A stretch of DNA of 64,000 bases. Origin: Orobanche coerulescens (Eukaryota > Streptophyta > Magnoliopsida > Lamiales > Orobanchaceae). Under the pieces are notes generated by a model, which saw only the letters and a program-made list of their open reading frames with translations, did not search any database and had not been told where the DNA came from. Every line of letters starts with the position of its first letter. Position 1 is the stretch's first letter. Positions 35,435-45,177 of this stretch are shown here, one piece after another. The DNA is taken from contig CM065810.1 of assembly GCA_033398695.1 (NCBI GenBank), forward strand, positions 145,639,858-145,703,857, read 5' to 3'. The position numbers were made by a program, and so were the translations under genes.

Positions 35435-36270
35435 ATGAGGGACGATCTCCCGCCCGATCGCCGATATCGACCTACGAATAAAGCGATCGGCTGTCGAGCG
35501 GCGATCGCCAGTCTTCCGGCCCGATCGCCGATCATCACGCTACATCATCAACAATCCGGCGGACACGATCGCCATTTACAGTTCAGCATCTAACATGACG
35601 GACTAAGGCGTAAGATCGCCTCCACCGCACATCATAAAGCCATGGCCCTGGCAGTCGATGGAACCGGCTGCTTCGGCCATGCAAGGTCCCTTTCGGCCGA
35701 GATCGCCCGCCCTTCGTTTAAATACGAGGCCGGAATAGTCTGAGGGCTCTCCAACATTAATCAGTAGACACATGCCACAACCCCGTCTCAACGTACACCG
35801 TCGAGGTCGGCCATCTCCATGGCTGGCCGAGGTGGAAGCAGAGCTAACAAGCCGCGGGCGTGGAGTTGATTCATCCGACGCTGCCCCGCGCAAGGACTCC
35901 TCTAGACCGAGACCGCATGCCCTTCGTTTAAATACGAGGCGAGGCGCAGCCTAACAAGAGGACCCTCATAATAAAGTGAGTCACGAGACACTCAATGTCT
36001 TCGCGCACCAAGACACGGTCATGGAGTCGGTCCATCGATCTCCGCGACTGTGCACGATTCCTCAAACAAGCGAAACCACCAAGTTTCCGAGGGGGATCGG
36101 ACAATTTTGTTTTTGCAGGTACAAGACCGAAAGATAGCTAGCCAATCGACCATGATAGCCCAAGTCCGAATCCTAAGTCAGCTCAGATCGCCCGTCCTCA
36201 TCCATACACGATCGCCAGCAAGAACCACCTCGCCCCATGTCTTCAACATAGGAGCAAGCTGGGGGGCAAT
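35435..36270. other. E2 non-coding tail and PPT
   Basis: Rich in CGATCGCC words; contains two CCTTCGTTTAAATACGAGG words (about 35713 and 35921) inside degenerate repeats shared with E1 and the left remnant. Ends in AAGCTGGGGGGCAAT (36256-36270), the PPT next to the 3' LTR. No antisense ORF exons are present. Confidence 0.7.
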
Positions 36271-37516
36271 TGTTGTGTCAAGAATTAACACTCTCCGACC
36301 GGCGATCGTCTCGGAGATCGGGCGACCGAGCCACTGCCGAGCGACCGAGTCACTGCCGAGCGACCGAGCCACTGCCGAGCAGCCTAGGCAGAACTGCCGA
36401 CCTCGACCAGGCGACCTAAGCCTTAGCCCACCGGACAAGCTAAATCAGCCAACCGAAGGTCCCAGGACAAGTCCCGGTGCCGAGCGATCGACCTCAGATA
36501 CGATCGCCTCTCGGCACTCGGCGACCGACTCCTGGCGACCGACCAGCGGACGATCCTCCCTCGGCACCTGCCGACCGACCGACTGGAGACATTCGTCTCT
36601 CGACACTTGCCGACCGACCCTTGGCGACCGACCAATGCCGACCCTCAGCAACTGGCCTCATATCGATCAGAGCCGATGGCCATCCAGTCGGCAAAGGCCG
36701 AGCCTCAAGACTGGCACCACGTGCAAGGACCGAGACAAGATCCGCGAATCTCGGGCCATTGACCACAGCCTGGCAGAATCTCTCCACCAGCCGACAAGCC
36801 TCCGAAAGCTGTCAGTAGGGCCGCATGTGACTTTGATTCCGCCGAAAGCTGTTAGTGGGGCCGCATGTGGCTGACTCCGGACGCGTGCTGGCTTTTTATT
36901 GGACCACCCAGCTGCTGCCAGCCTCTTCCTTGGAATTTAGCCCGACTGCCCGGGTGATCGCCCCATTATAATATTGGCCGGCAGGCGATCGACACATTAT
37001 TATAATGACCGGAAGGCAATCGCCCGCTAGAGGACAGGACCCGGCTGCCCCTATATATACATGGCTCCCAGCACTTGTCCAGGGGACCGAACTCTTACCG
37101 CACAAAGGCTCCAGAACTTGAACTCTCGGCATTCTCACGATTTGAGCACACAATACAGAAACAACTTCAAGCACTTGGCTAATCTCCAACTCTTGGCAAC
37201 GGCTATCTTTCGGTCTTACTTCTCCCGGCCTCTCTCATCAGGCAGACGATCGGCAGGGACGAAGAACACCAAGCTTCGCTCAAGAGCCGGATTAACAGAG
37301 TCTTTTTACACTCATTGTATTTAGATTTCTCTCATTAATACTTGTATCCACGAATATTCGTATTAATACCATCTCGTGAGAGCATTCAAGCCCGGGCCTA
37401 ACAAACCCGGCAAATCTTGTATTATTTATCTTCTCTCGGAAGTGCTCCCGCAATTGTTGTTTGTTGTCCGTCTTCCAGCAGTATTGATCTTCGGATAAAT
37501 ATTTTGGGCAACAACA
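36271..37516 (+). repeat. E2 3' LTR
   Basis: 1246 bp; starts after the PPT and ends ...GGGCAACAACA before the right GACTT copy (37517-37521). TATA box at about 37051-37060. Differs from the 5' LTR by a few substitutions and a CGAGTCACTGCCGAG-type repeat near 36325-36385. Confidence 0.9.
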
Positions 37517-37521
37517 GACTT

Positions 37522-37967
37522 CTCTCTCCAAATCTCTCGTCTAGAAGACGATCGGCAGAGGCAAGAAGTCCCCACAAGGCAGATTCCAAGAGATTCATAA
37601 GCCCAGGAACTCAAGCATCCAGCTAAGTACTCGCCGTGAGAGACGGTCGATCTCTCACCGCCGCGACTGTTCATCTCCTTTGTTACAAGAACTCACAGAG
37701 CATCAAATCTGGTTCTTCCGGCAATCTACACGCTCACTAGCTAAGATAACAAGAATCTTTACACTCATTGTAATTGTATTCTTACATTAGTACTTGTATC
37801 CCCGAATATTGGTATTAATAATATCTCGCGAGAGCATTCAAGCCCGGGACTAACAACCCCGACAAATCTTGTCTTATTTATCTTTCTCACGGAAGTGCTC
37901 TTGCATTTGTTTGCTATCCATCCATTCCAGCAATATCTATCTCCGGATAATATTTTGGGTAGCAACA
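37522..37967 (+). repeat. E1 5' LTR, right part
   Basis: Continues the LTR broken at 23923 and matches 44736-45177. Ends GTAGCAACA, followed by ATTGGCGCTAGAGG (PBS 37970-37986). Confidence 0.92.
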
Positions 37968-38094
37968 ATTGGCGCTAGAGGAAGGGCATCTAACCCTCAA
38001 ATTTTTATACCTACCGTCCCGAAGAACACTCACTGTTCTCGGGGCATATACTTGAAGTGACACTCACTGCACTTCAAAGAAAACCTTCAGAATC

Positions 38095-39640
38095 ATGACA
38101 TCCGCTGGTACATCGAAGAAAGCCGCTCTCCGAACCGCCGGACACCATATCCCGGTTCAGTCCGAACCCCAGCCAACGACAGGGGGAAGCCGCAGCAACG
38201 CGAGACTCTCGATCCCGCACCCGAGAGATGGCCCCAACCTCTCACTCGATCAGTTCCAAACCGAGGAATAGATCGAGGAGGCTATGGCCATCCTAGAGGA
38301 GCGACGGAGAGCATGCGCGTCGCCCGCGATAACTCCCTCGATCGTCCGCTGTATGGGAAAACGGAAATTCAACGGGCTACTGACCGAGCGATCGTCAGAA
38401 AGCCCCAATTCGCAAGGAAAGGCTCTCGCACGACCGTACGGATCCATATTCAATCGCTTGGGGCGCGACCCATCCTGGCGACTGGGGCATTCTGTTTCCA
38501 ACCACGAAAAGACGGAATCCGAATCCGTCACCAGGAGTTCGGCCTACCCACCTCACAGCCGAACGCAGGTCAGCCATCTGACTCCCGTCCCGATCGCCAG
38601 GGGATCAGTAGTCAATAGCCTCGGCACCCGCTCCGAGCGCCGAGCGCCGAGCTGCGAGCAGCCAGGCCACGGCGATGGCCGCTATACAACGCCAGCTCGA
38701 CGAGATGAAAGCACTCTTGGACACTGGGGCAAGCACCAGCAAAAAGATCACCGGGCCGACCGAGCCACTCACGGTCCACATCGAGCTTGCCCCCATACAA
38801 CCAACGATCTCTCCTCCCAAAACACCTCTGTATGAGGGGAGATCGGACCCCGAAACCCACCTGAGTAAATTCCGAATCTACATGACTAGGTTTGGGGCAT
38901 CTGATGCAACCAAGTGCCGGATCTTCCCGTTAACATTGGGCGAGCTGGCCCATAGGTGGTACGTCTCACTACCACCAAGATCAATCACCTCCTTTAAGAA
39001 ACTGGCGAATGACTTCACGTCATACTTCGCCAGCAAGGTCGCCACACCAGAAGGCCCCCACCGCGTAATGAAAATCAAGCAGGGGAAGGACGAGTCAGAC
39101 GCAGATTACATCGACCGAGTAGACAAAATCATCCTCACCGGCGAACCCGTCAGTGACGAGCTCGCTCTCTATTCGGTCATGGGGGGATTCTACGGTCATT
39201 CTCCCATATTTAGACATCTCTCCAAGGATATTCCCCCAACTTACGCGATCTTCCGCGCTAAAGCTGCCAACTTTCTGGCCAGGCAAAGGCTGCATACCCT
39301 CCGCCTAGGCGAGGAAACGCCACCTCATGTCCAGAATACAGCGATCGCCAAAGCAAAGAAGGCGATCGCCAAGCCACCCGGAGATCTCAAGGCCTTCGAG
39401 GACATGGAAGCCCATCTCCTCCATACGTTCAACCGAACTCCAGCACATATTTTCTATACCATCAAGGGGCACGAAAAGCTCAAAAAGCCAAAGGCGATAA
39501 GGGACCACAGTCACCTGGACAACAATCAATATTGTGCCTACCATAAGAGTCTTGGCCACAGCACCAACCAATGCCGCGACCTCCTCAAACAGCTCTGTAG
39601 ATTGTTCGAGGAGGGCAAGTTGGACAGCTTATTGGCTTAG
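38095..39640 (+). pseudogene. gag: E1 gag with Tat-type zinc knuckle
   Basis: ATG at 38095 starts MTSAGTSKKAALRTAG. TAG at 38269-38271 is codon 59, as in E2, and homology resumes beyond it (EEAMAILEERR). The capsid-like domain is read in the +1 frame from 38675: YEGRSDPETHLSKFR, MTRFGASDATKCRIFPLTL, HRWYVSLPPRSITSF, MKIKQGKDESDADYIDR, then FYTIKGHEKLKKPKAIR and the knuckle-like CAYHKSLGHSTNQC (C-x2-H-x4-H-x4-C), a Tat/Ogre trait. The frame ends at 39640; no protease follows. Gag assigns the family firmly; the stop and the frameshift make this copy inactive unless read differently. Confidence 0.88.
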
Positions 39641-40863
39641 CCGAAGCCCCTACCAATCTCTATACACGATCGTCCGAGTCGAACACAAAACAGGCTGGAA
39701 AGCTCATACGAGCCAACCCCTGGATCAACCTCGGCGACCGTCTCTACATGCTTCAATCAAGAAAAGAAGACCTCGGAAGTCTCCCCGATCTTCCTCCTTA
39801 TTTAAGAAACTGGAGGACTCGATCGCCATATACGGTTCAACATCTAACATGATGGACTAAAGCACGAGATCGCCTCCCCCGCACAACGTACACCGTCGAA
39901 GGTCGGCATCTACATGACGATCCAAGGTGAAAGAGTGCAGCCATGGTCCTGGTGGTCGATGGAACCGACTGCTTAGGCCATGCAAGGTCCCTTTGGGCCA
40001 AGATCGACCGCCCTTCGTTTAAATACGAGGCCGGCGTAGTCTGAGGGCCCTCCAAAATTAATCAGTGGACACGATCGCTCGCCCTCAAAGGTTCATCATC
40101 TAATGTGGTGAACCTGGACAATGCGACGTTCCACAACCCCCGTCTCAACGTACACCGTCGAGGTTCGCCATCTTCATGGTGGGCCGAGGTGGAAGTATAG
40201 CTAAACAAGCCACGGGCGTGGAGTTGAATCATCCGATGCTGCCCCGCGCAAGGACTCATCTAGACCGAGACCGCACGCCCTTCGTTTAAATACGAGGCGA
40301 GGCGCAGCCTAACAGAGGACCCTCATAATAAAGTGAGTCACGAGACACTCAGTGTCTTCGCGCATCAAGACATGATCAAGGAGTCAGTCCATCGAACTCC
40401 GCGATCGTGCACGGTTCCTCAAGACGGACGACCGTCCTCGAGGATTCGACAAAGTTGAAGACCGCTCACTCAACGAATTATTTTCATCCCCTTACTTCCA
40501 CTAAGTGAATAAAAACAAGGGGGAAGAGTGCGGACTACCTATACGACGATCGTCGTTATTCAACCACATACGGAGATCGTCATTTTTTCAGATGTTGTGC
40601 AGCGATCGAATTTGTTGTAAAAGTTATCTTTATGAGTTTGTCAATTCATTTGGAACTACCCTCGCAACGATCTCCCCTCACACATTTGTACAAAGTCAAA
40701 CAAAGACTCGAAAATAACAATCATTCAAGTAATCGAAGAAAATCAAACGTTCATTTCATTACTTGAAAAGATCAGAGTACATGGTCGCCCGAAGGCCTAA
40801 ATGCTACAAAAGAAAGCTACAAAACTACAAGGAAATAAGCTAAAACAGCAAAAATGAAGTGCC
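39641..40863. other. E1 spacer between gag and antisense ORF
   Basis: Pol would be expected here but is absent. The tract carries two CCTTCGTTTAAATACGAGG words (about 40012 and 40279) in long degenerate repeats and, at about 40740-40863, the 3'-UTR-like end of the antisense ORF. Confidence 0.65.
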
Positions 40864-41772
40864 TCAGGCCCCTGCCTGGCCTTCGCCATCAGCATCCGGT
40901 GCGGTCCCCTCTTCTTCCAGGGCGTCGGGATGAGCAAGATTGGCAGGAGACGGATACCAGCTCAAATCCACGCCGATGTCCGCAAGATCCAAGATCGGCA
41001 AGGAGAAAGCTGAATGGAGAGGATGCTCCAATGCATACGCCTTGAAGTTCTCAGCAAGAGGCCCGACCTCCAAGCCTCCCTTCTTAGCTGCTCGGATCGA
41101 GTCGGCGAACGCCAGATAATAGGCGAACTCGCTGACAAACTCCAAGTTTTGAAAGGGATCAGCCTTGGTCGCCTCTACCTCTCCTTTCAGCTCCGCCATT
41201 GCCTGTTGCGACCCCTGGAGCTCGGCCTCCCTCGCAGCAACCTTCCCCGTCGCCTCCGCCAGCTCGCTGGTCAATCGAGCGATCGTCACCTTCTGGCGAT
41301 CGGCCTCCTCTTCAGCAACCTTCCGCGCCCGGACGGCATTCAACATCTGGTCCCGAAATCGGTCGACCGCCAAATGAGACAACTCAGTTTCCTTCTTCGC
41401 CAGCTCAAGCTCGTAGCTTGCCCGCTTGACCGCCTCCAGAGAGTCCTTCTCCATCGCCACGATCTTATCGGCAAACTCGGCGTTCTCTTTCCGAGCCGCC
41501 TCGAGATCCGCCTGCAGGCGAATAGTGGAGGGCCGCCCCTCAAACTCCTGAGCGGCCTGGACAGCCATGGTCGCCGTCTGGAGAGAAAGGCGAGCGGCTG
41601 CGCATCGAACTCCCGATTGCGGCGAGCGATCGCATCGGTCGGTCGTCCAGGCCTTGGCGGCGAAGCGGCGGCCTTGGCGGCGTATGGAGGAATGTCGCAG
41701 GACTGGCGAGGAGATCGGCTCGCTAGGAAATCCACGACCATCGGAGGGCAAGACGGATCTGTGCGACGGATC

Positions 41773-41842
41773 CTACATCAAAACAACAAAGTTAACATAA
41801 CTCCTACGCAGTTGCAAGTTTCAACACAAAAATGCAATCTAC
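41773..41842 (-). other. Intron 3 of antisense ORF
   Basis: 70 bp, GTAGATTG...TGATGTAG, with a TTAAC branch-site candidate. Same phase and codon as the intron at 124-195. Confidence 0.75.
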
Positions 41843-42233
41843 CTCTCAGCCTTCTCGGGGTCCCGACCGAAATACAGTTTCCCTCGAGGGGTCTCAGCAT
41901 TCGCGATCGCCATCTCCCGCATAAAAGCCGCAGAGGGCGGCTCATTCTCCGGAACAACAATGGTGATCGGAGGCGCGGCGATCGGCACTTCATTGCCAGG
42001 GGCAGGAACCGGAGTTTCTTCCGGCCTCGGCCTCTTGCGATTCATTCGAAGCCCCTCCTCCGGAACTCCCTCCTCAGCCACGACCGGCTCCACGCGAGGC
42101 TCCACCTCCGGAACTATTGGCAACGCAACAGGTGGGGCCCGAGACGACCTCTTGTGGTGGAGACGGCCTAGAACTCCAGGATTCGACATGGCGATCTCCG
42201 GCGGGGGCTCCAAGAAGCGAGGAAAGCGAACCT

Positions 42234-42319
42234 CTGCAGTTAAGACGATCGACCAACAGTCAGACACTTTCTTCAAGTAAGGCGATCGCCTAGAAAGTGA
42301 AGGTCGCAGAAACCCATAC
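42234..42319 (-). other. Intron 2 of antisense ORF
   Basis: 86 bp, GTATGGGT...CTTAACTGCAG. Its removal joins ...RHLSVP to EVRFPRFLEP in one frame. Confidence 0.65.
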
Positions 42320-42484
42320 CTGGCACCGAGAGATGTCTCGGGAAACGGAATAGCCGAGCCGACAACCAGCGACCCTCCTTATTGATCCAGTTGGCGTCAA
42401 GGTCGTCGTCCGACAAGCTCCTTATCCGCTCCCAGACAACCAGGAAGTCAAAAGGCAGCTACTCGACCGCCGGAATGTGAAAAC

Positions 42485-42553
42485 CTGCAAAACCGAAATC
42501 AAATTAGATCAGTCCAAAACGCATCCGAACGAAGGGAGAGTCTAAACCCTTAC
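42485..42553 (-). other. Intron 1 of antisense ORF
   Basis: 69 bp, GTAAGGGT...GGTTTTGCAG, with a CTAAT branch-site candidate. Its removal joins ...EFRERNP to GFHIPAVE. Confidence 0.65.
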
Positions 42554-43607
42554 CGGGATTCCTCTCCCGGAACTCAATAGGGATCTCCAGCTCGCTCGAT
42601 GGATTGTCGCTCGCAGAAGCCCTCCACTTGCCGGCGACCCAGAACCACTTCGTCTGATCGCCCCGCATCTTATTCGGGACTCCATGGATTACCCGACTAG
42701 ATCGACCCTGAATGTGGTAACCGCCGACCGACCCTTTTTGAGCCGTCAGCTTGAACAAATGGTTCATCTCCAACGGCGATGGGAGGCGGTACAGGCGGTG
42801 ACCGCCGAAAAGGGTGAGAGTGCAGATAATTTGGAGCCAAGCGTTCGGCGTTAGTTGAAGTGGCGCCACATTCCAAGCGTCCAGCAGGTGGGAGACAGCA
42901 AAGGATAGAGGGAAGCGCAGCCCGGCCTCCATAATCGCCTCATTCATGGCAACCATACCCATCGGAGGCTGATCGGCCCGCTCATTCTCCGCCGGCGCGA
43001 ACATGTCCACATCTGAAGGAACATGGAACCTTGTCCTCCAGACGGCCAGATCTTTCCTGGTCGTCGAACTCCGTGTTGTGCAAGCGACCACAAGGATCGG
43101 CTGCGCAATCTTGCGACCGTTTGGGAAGGCGATAAGGGTAGGCGGCCAAGTATCCCGGAAATCGAATCTCGGAGTCGGTCCGCCAACTTATCCATTATCT
43201 CGGCAAAGGCCTTATAGGCGGCCAAAGCGCTATCTTGCTCCCGGTAAGCCCTAATCGCGGATCTCTCTCTATCTGCGATCGTCTTTCTTCGGCCGCCTCC
43301 TTAGCAACATCGGCCTCATTGAATAAAGCCTCGACTTGGCGGGGGTCGATTCCGGCACGAATAGCTTGGCCGCCGTCTCAGTGGAAGACGGAAGGAGTTT
43401 CTCCCGACGATCGATGTCCGTGGCGAATCGGTACCGCTCCACGTGATGATGAGGTTCGGCCATTCTCGAGAGGCAGAAAAAGGAGAAAAGGATTTTCTTA
43501 CCCGAAGGTGAAATCGAACGACGATCGGCACTAAGATCTTGAAAAATCTTCACGAGTCCTTCTTTCTCCGGTAAGTGCGCGTGAGTATGAGGCTGCGGCA
43601 CTACCCC

Positions 43608-43615
43608 CTTTTATA
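43608..43615 (-). promoter_or_regulatory. TATA box of antisense ORF
   Basis: Minus-strand TATAAAAGG, 145 bp before the ATG at 43463 and about 350 bp inside the 3' LTR. It suggests that the extra ORF has its own promoter. Confidence 0.55.
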
Positions 43616-43948
43616 GGAGGCGGGGACTCGTTTGCAATAAGGGAAAATCCCGGTCGGATCTCAAGCGACGCATGGTGACTCCTCGAGACCCGCGTCTGCG
43701 TCTTTTCGAGGGCGCGTCGGTAGAGTCATTAATGACCGTTGGTATCCTCCAATAGAATCCCGACACGTGCGCGGAGACTTTCCACGCCCATTGCTTTTTC
43801 CCGCGCAGTTTAGCGGCCAACCAGGTCGTCCGAACTCAGGATATATCAGCTCAAAGACGATCGCCAGTTCAGGTAAACACAGAGTCGCTCGTCAAAAGTA
43901 CAGCGATCGCCAAGAAAACCACCTCACCCCACGTTTCCAACGTATGAG

Positions 43949-43963
43949 CGAGCTGGGGGCAAT
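43949..43963 (+). other. E1 polypurine tract
   Basis: CGAGCTGGGGGCAAT directly before TGTTGTGTCAAG; the same form occurs in E2. Confidence 0.75.
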
Positions 43964-45177
43964 TGTTGTGTCAAGATTTATCCATCCCGACAGGCGATCG
44001 ACTATAAGGCCGAGCGACCAAGTCAACTGCAGTCAAACTATGGCTAGCTCGCCTAATCGAAGATATCAAACCACCGTAAGGTACCTAGCGATCGACTCCC
44101 AAGGCGATCGCCCTTTGGCAGCTGGCGATCTACTCTAGTGACCGGCTAAGGGCAATCGACCTACGCCCCGAGCAGAGATGATCGCCCGTCAAAGTCATCG
44201 AAAACTGGATCTCAGAACAGCACCCACGTGCATATCCACAAAAGGCGCTGACAAGATCTTCGCTGACAGATAAGATCTTTTGCTGACAGACAAGACCTTT
44301 GACCACAGCCTATCACCTACCTCACCTACCGGCATGCGCGCCGAAAGTTGTCAGTGGGACCACCCGTGACAGCAACTCAGGACGCGTGTAGGCTTCTCAT
44401 TGGACCGCGCGGTTGACTGCCAGCAACTCCTGCAGACTTTAAGGAGACAAGCCCATGTGCTAAAAGGCGATCGCCCGATTATTATAATACGGAAAAGGCG
44501 ATCGCCGGCATGTCCAAGTCACATAAATAGAGAACCTCCTCCTCTTTGGAAAAAGGTTCGAATTCATTTCTGTGATTGAGAACTCGTTCACTTACGTTCC
44601 GAAAGGTTCAGAACTCATTTACTCACGTTGAGAACTCATCCACTTATATTCCGACTTCTTTCACGGAAATACAGTAGAACACACATATCATCAAGCTCCC
44701 GGCTATCTCACCGGAATCCATCTCAGGACTTCTCTCTCCAAATCTCTCGTCCAGAAGACGATCGACAGAGGCAAGAAGTCCCCACAAGGCAGATTCCAAG
44801 AGATTCATAAGCCCAGGAACTCAAGCATCCAGCTAAATACTCGCCGTGAGAGACGGTCGATCTCTCACCGCCGCGACTGTTCATCTCCTTTGTTACAAGA
44901 ACTCACAGAGCATCAAATCTGGTTCTTCCGGCAATCTACACGCTCACTAGCTAAGATAACAAGAATCTTTACACTCATTATAATTGTATTCTTACATTAG
45001 TACTTGTATCCCCGAATATTGGTATTAATAATATCTCGCGAGAGCATTCAAGCCCGGGACTAACAACCCCGACAAATCTTGTGTTATTTATCTTTCTCAC
45101 GGAAGTGCTCTTGCATTTGTTTGCTATCCATCCATTCCAGCAATATCTATCTCCGGATAATATTTTGGGTAGCAACA
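43964..45177 (+). repeat. E1 3' LTR
   Basis: Uninterrupted reference for the split 5' LTR. Ends GGGTAGCAACA, followed by CAAGA at 45178-45182 and then by Copia post-pol sequence. Confidence 0.95.

Larger units (their letters stand above)
23924..37516 (+). mobile_element. E2: gag-only Tat-like element inside E1 LTR
   Basis: LTRs 23924-25152 and 36271-37516 begin TGTTGTGTCAAGAATTAAC and end GGGCAACAACA or GCGCAACAACA. GACTT flanks both sides. Without E3 the internal region is only about 2.3 kb: leader, a disrupted gag and a non-coding tail, ending in a G-rich PPT. There is neither pol nor the antisense ORF, so E2 is a more reduced derivative of the same family group as E1. Confidence 0.9.
40864..43463 (-). 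pseudogene. Antisense extra ORF of E1, four exons (Transposase_28-like)
   Basis: Proposed exons on the minus strand: 43463-42554, 42484-42320, 42233-41843 and 41772-40864, joined across three GT-AG introns. The start MAEPHHHVERYRFATD is preferred over an upstream ATG at 43601 because a TATA box lies at 43608-43615. Exon 1 has the block EAGLRFPLSFAVSHLLDAW, APLQLTPNAW and TKWFWVAGKW, typical of the plant gypsy-type transposon family (Transposase_28). Exon 2 has DANWINKEGRW. Exon 3 is Pro-rich and ends FGRDPEKAER. Exon 4 has a coiled coil (about 41500-41180) and the conserved EFAYYLAFADSI and KKGGLEVGP. Exon 1 contains frameshifts, exon 2 one TAG, and exon 4 one frameshift near 41580. Function unknown. 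Confidence 0.75.
23152..45177 (+). mobile_element. E1: pol-less Tat-like Ty3/gypsy element with antisense ORF
   Basis: 5' LTR 23152-23923 continued at 37522-37967 (split by E2), internal 37968-43963, 3' LTR 43964-45177. LTRs are about 1218 and 1214 bp, start TGTTGTGTCAAG and end GTAGCAACA. A PBS-like TGGCGCTAGAGGAAGGG follows the 5' LTR and a G-rich PPT precedes the 3' LTR. The internal region has gag on the plus strand and a spliced extra ORF on the minus strand, but no protease, reverse transcriptase or integrase. Antisense extra ORFs are known from the Tat lineage (for example Retand). Mobilisation would have needed a partner element. Confidence 0.88.

Noticed and set aside
34284..38675. 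Programmed frameshift between gag N-terminus and capsid-like domain in Tat elements
   Set aside because: The required shift is +1 in E1 and +2 in E2, with no shared slippery site, so independent indels are simpler.
41014..42171. A 385-codon open frame on the plus strand
   Set aside because: It lies opposite exons 3-4 of the antisense ORF, crosses its intron 3, is GC-rich and shows no family motif; the minus-strand frames carry the homology with the copy at 1-1121.
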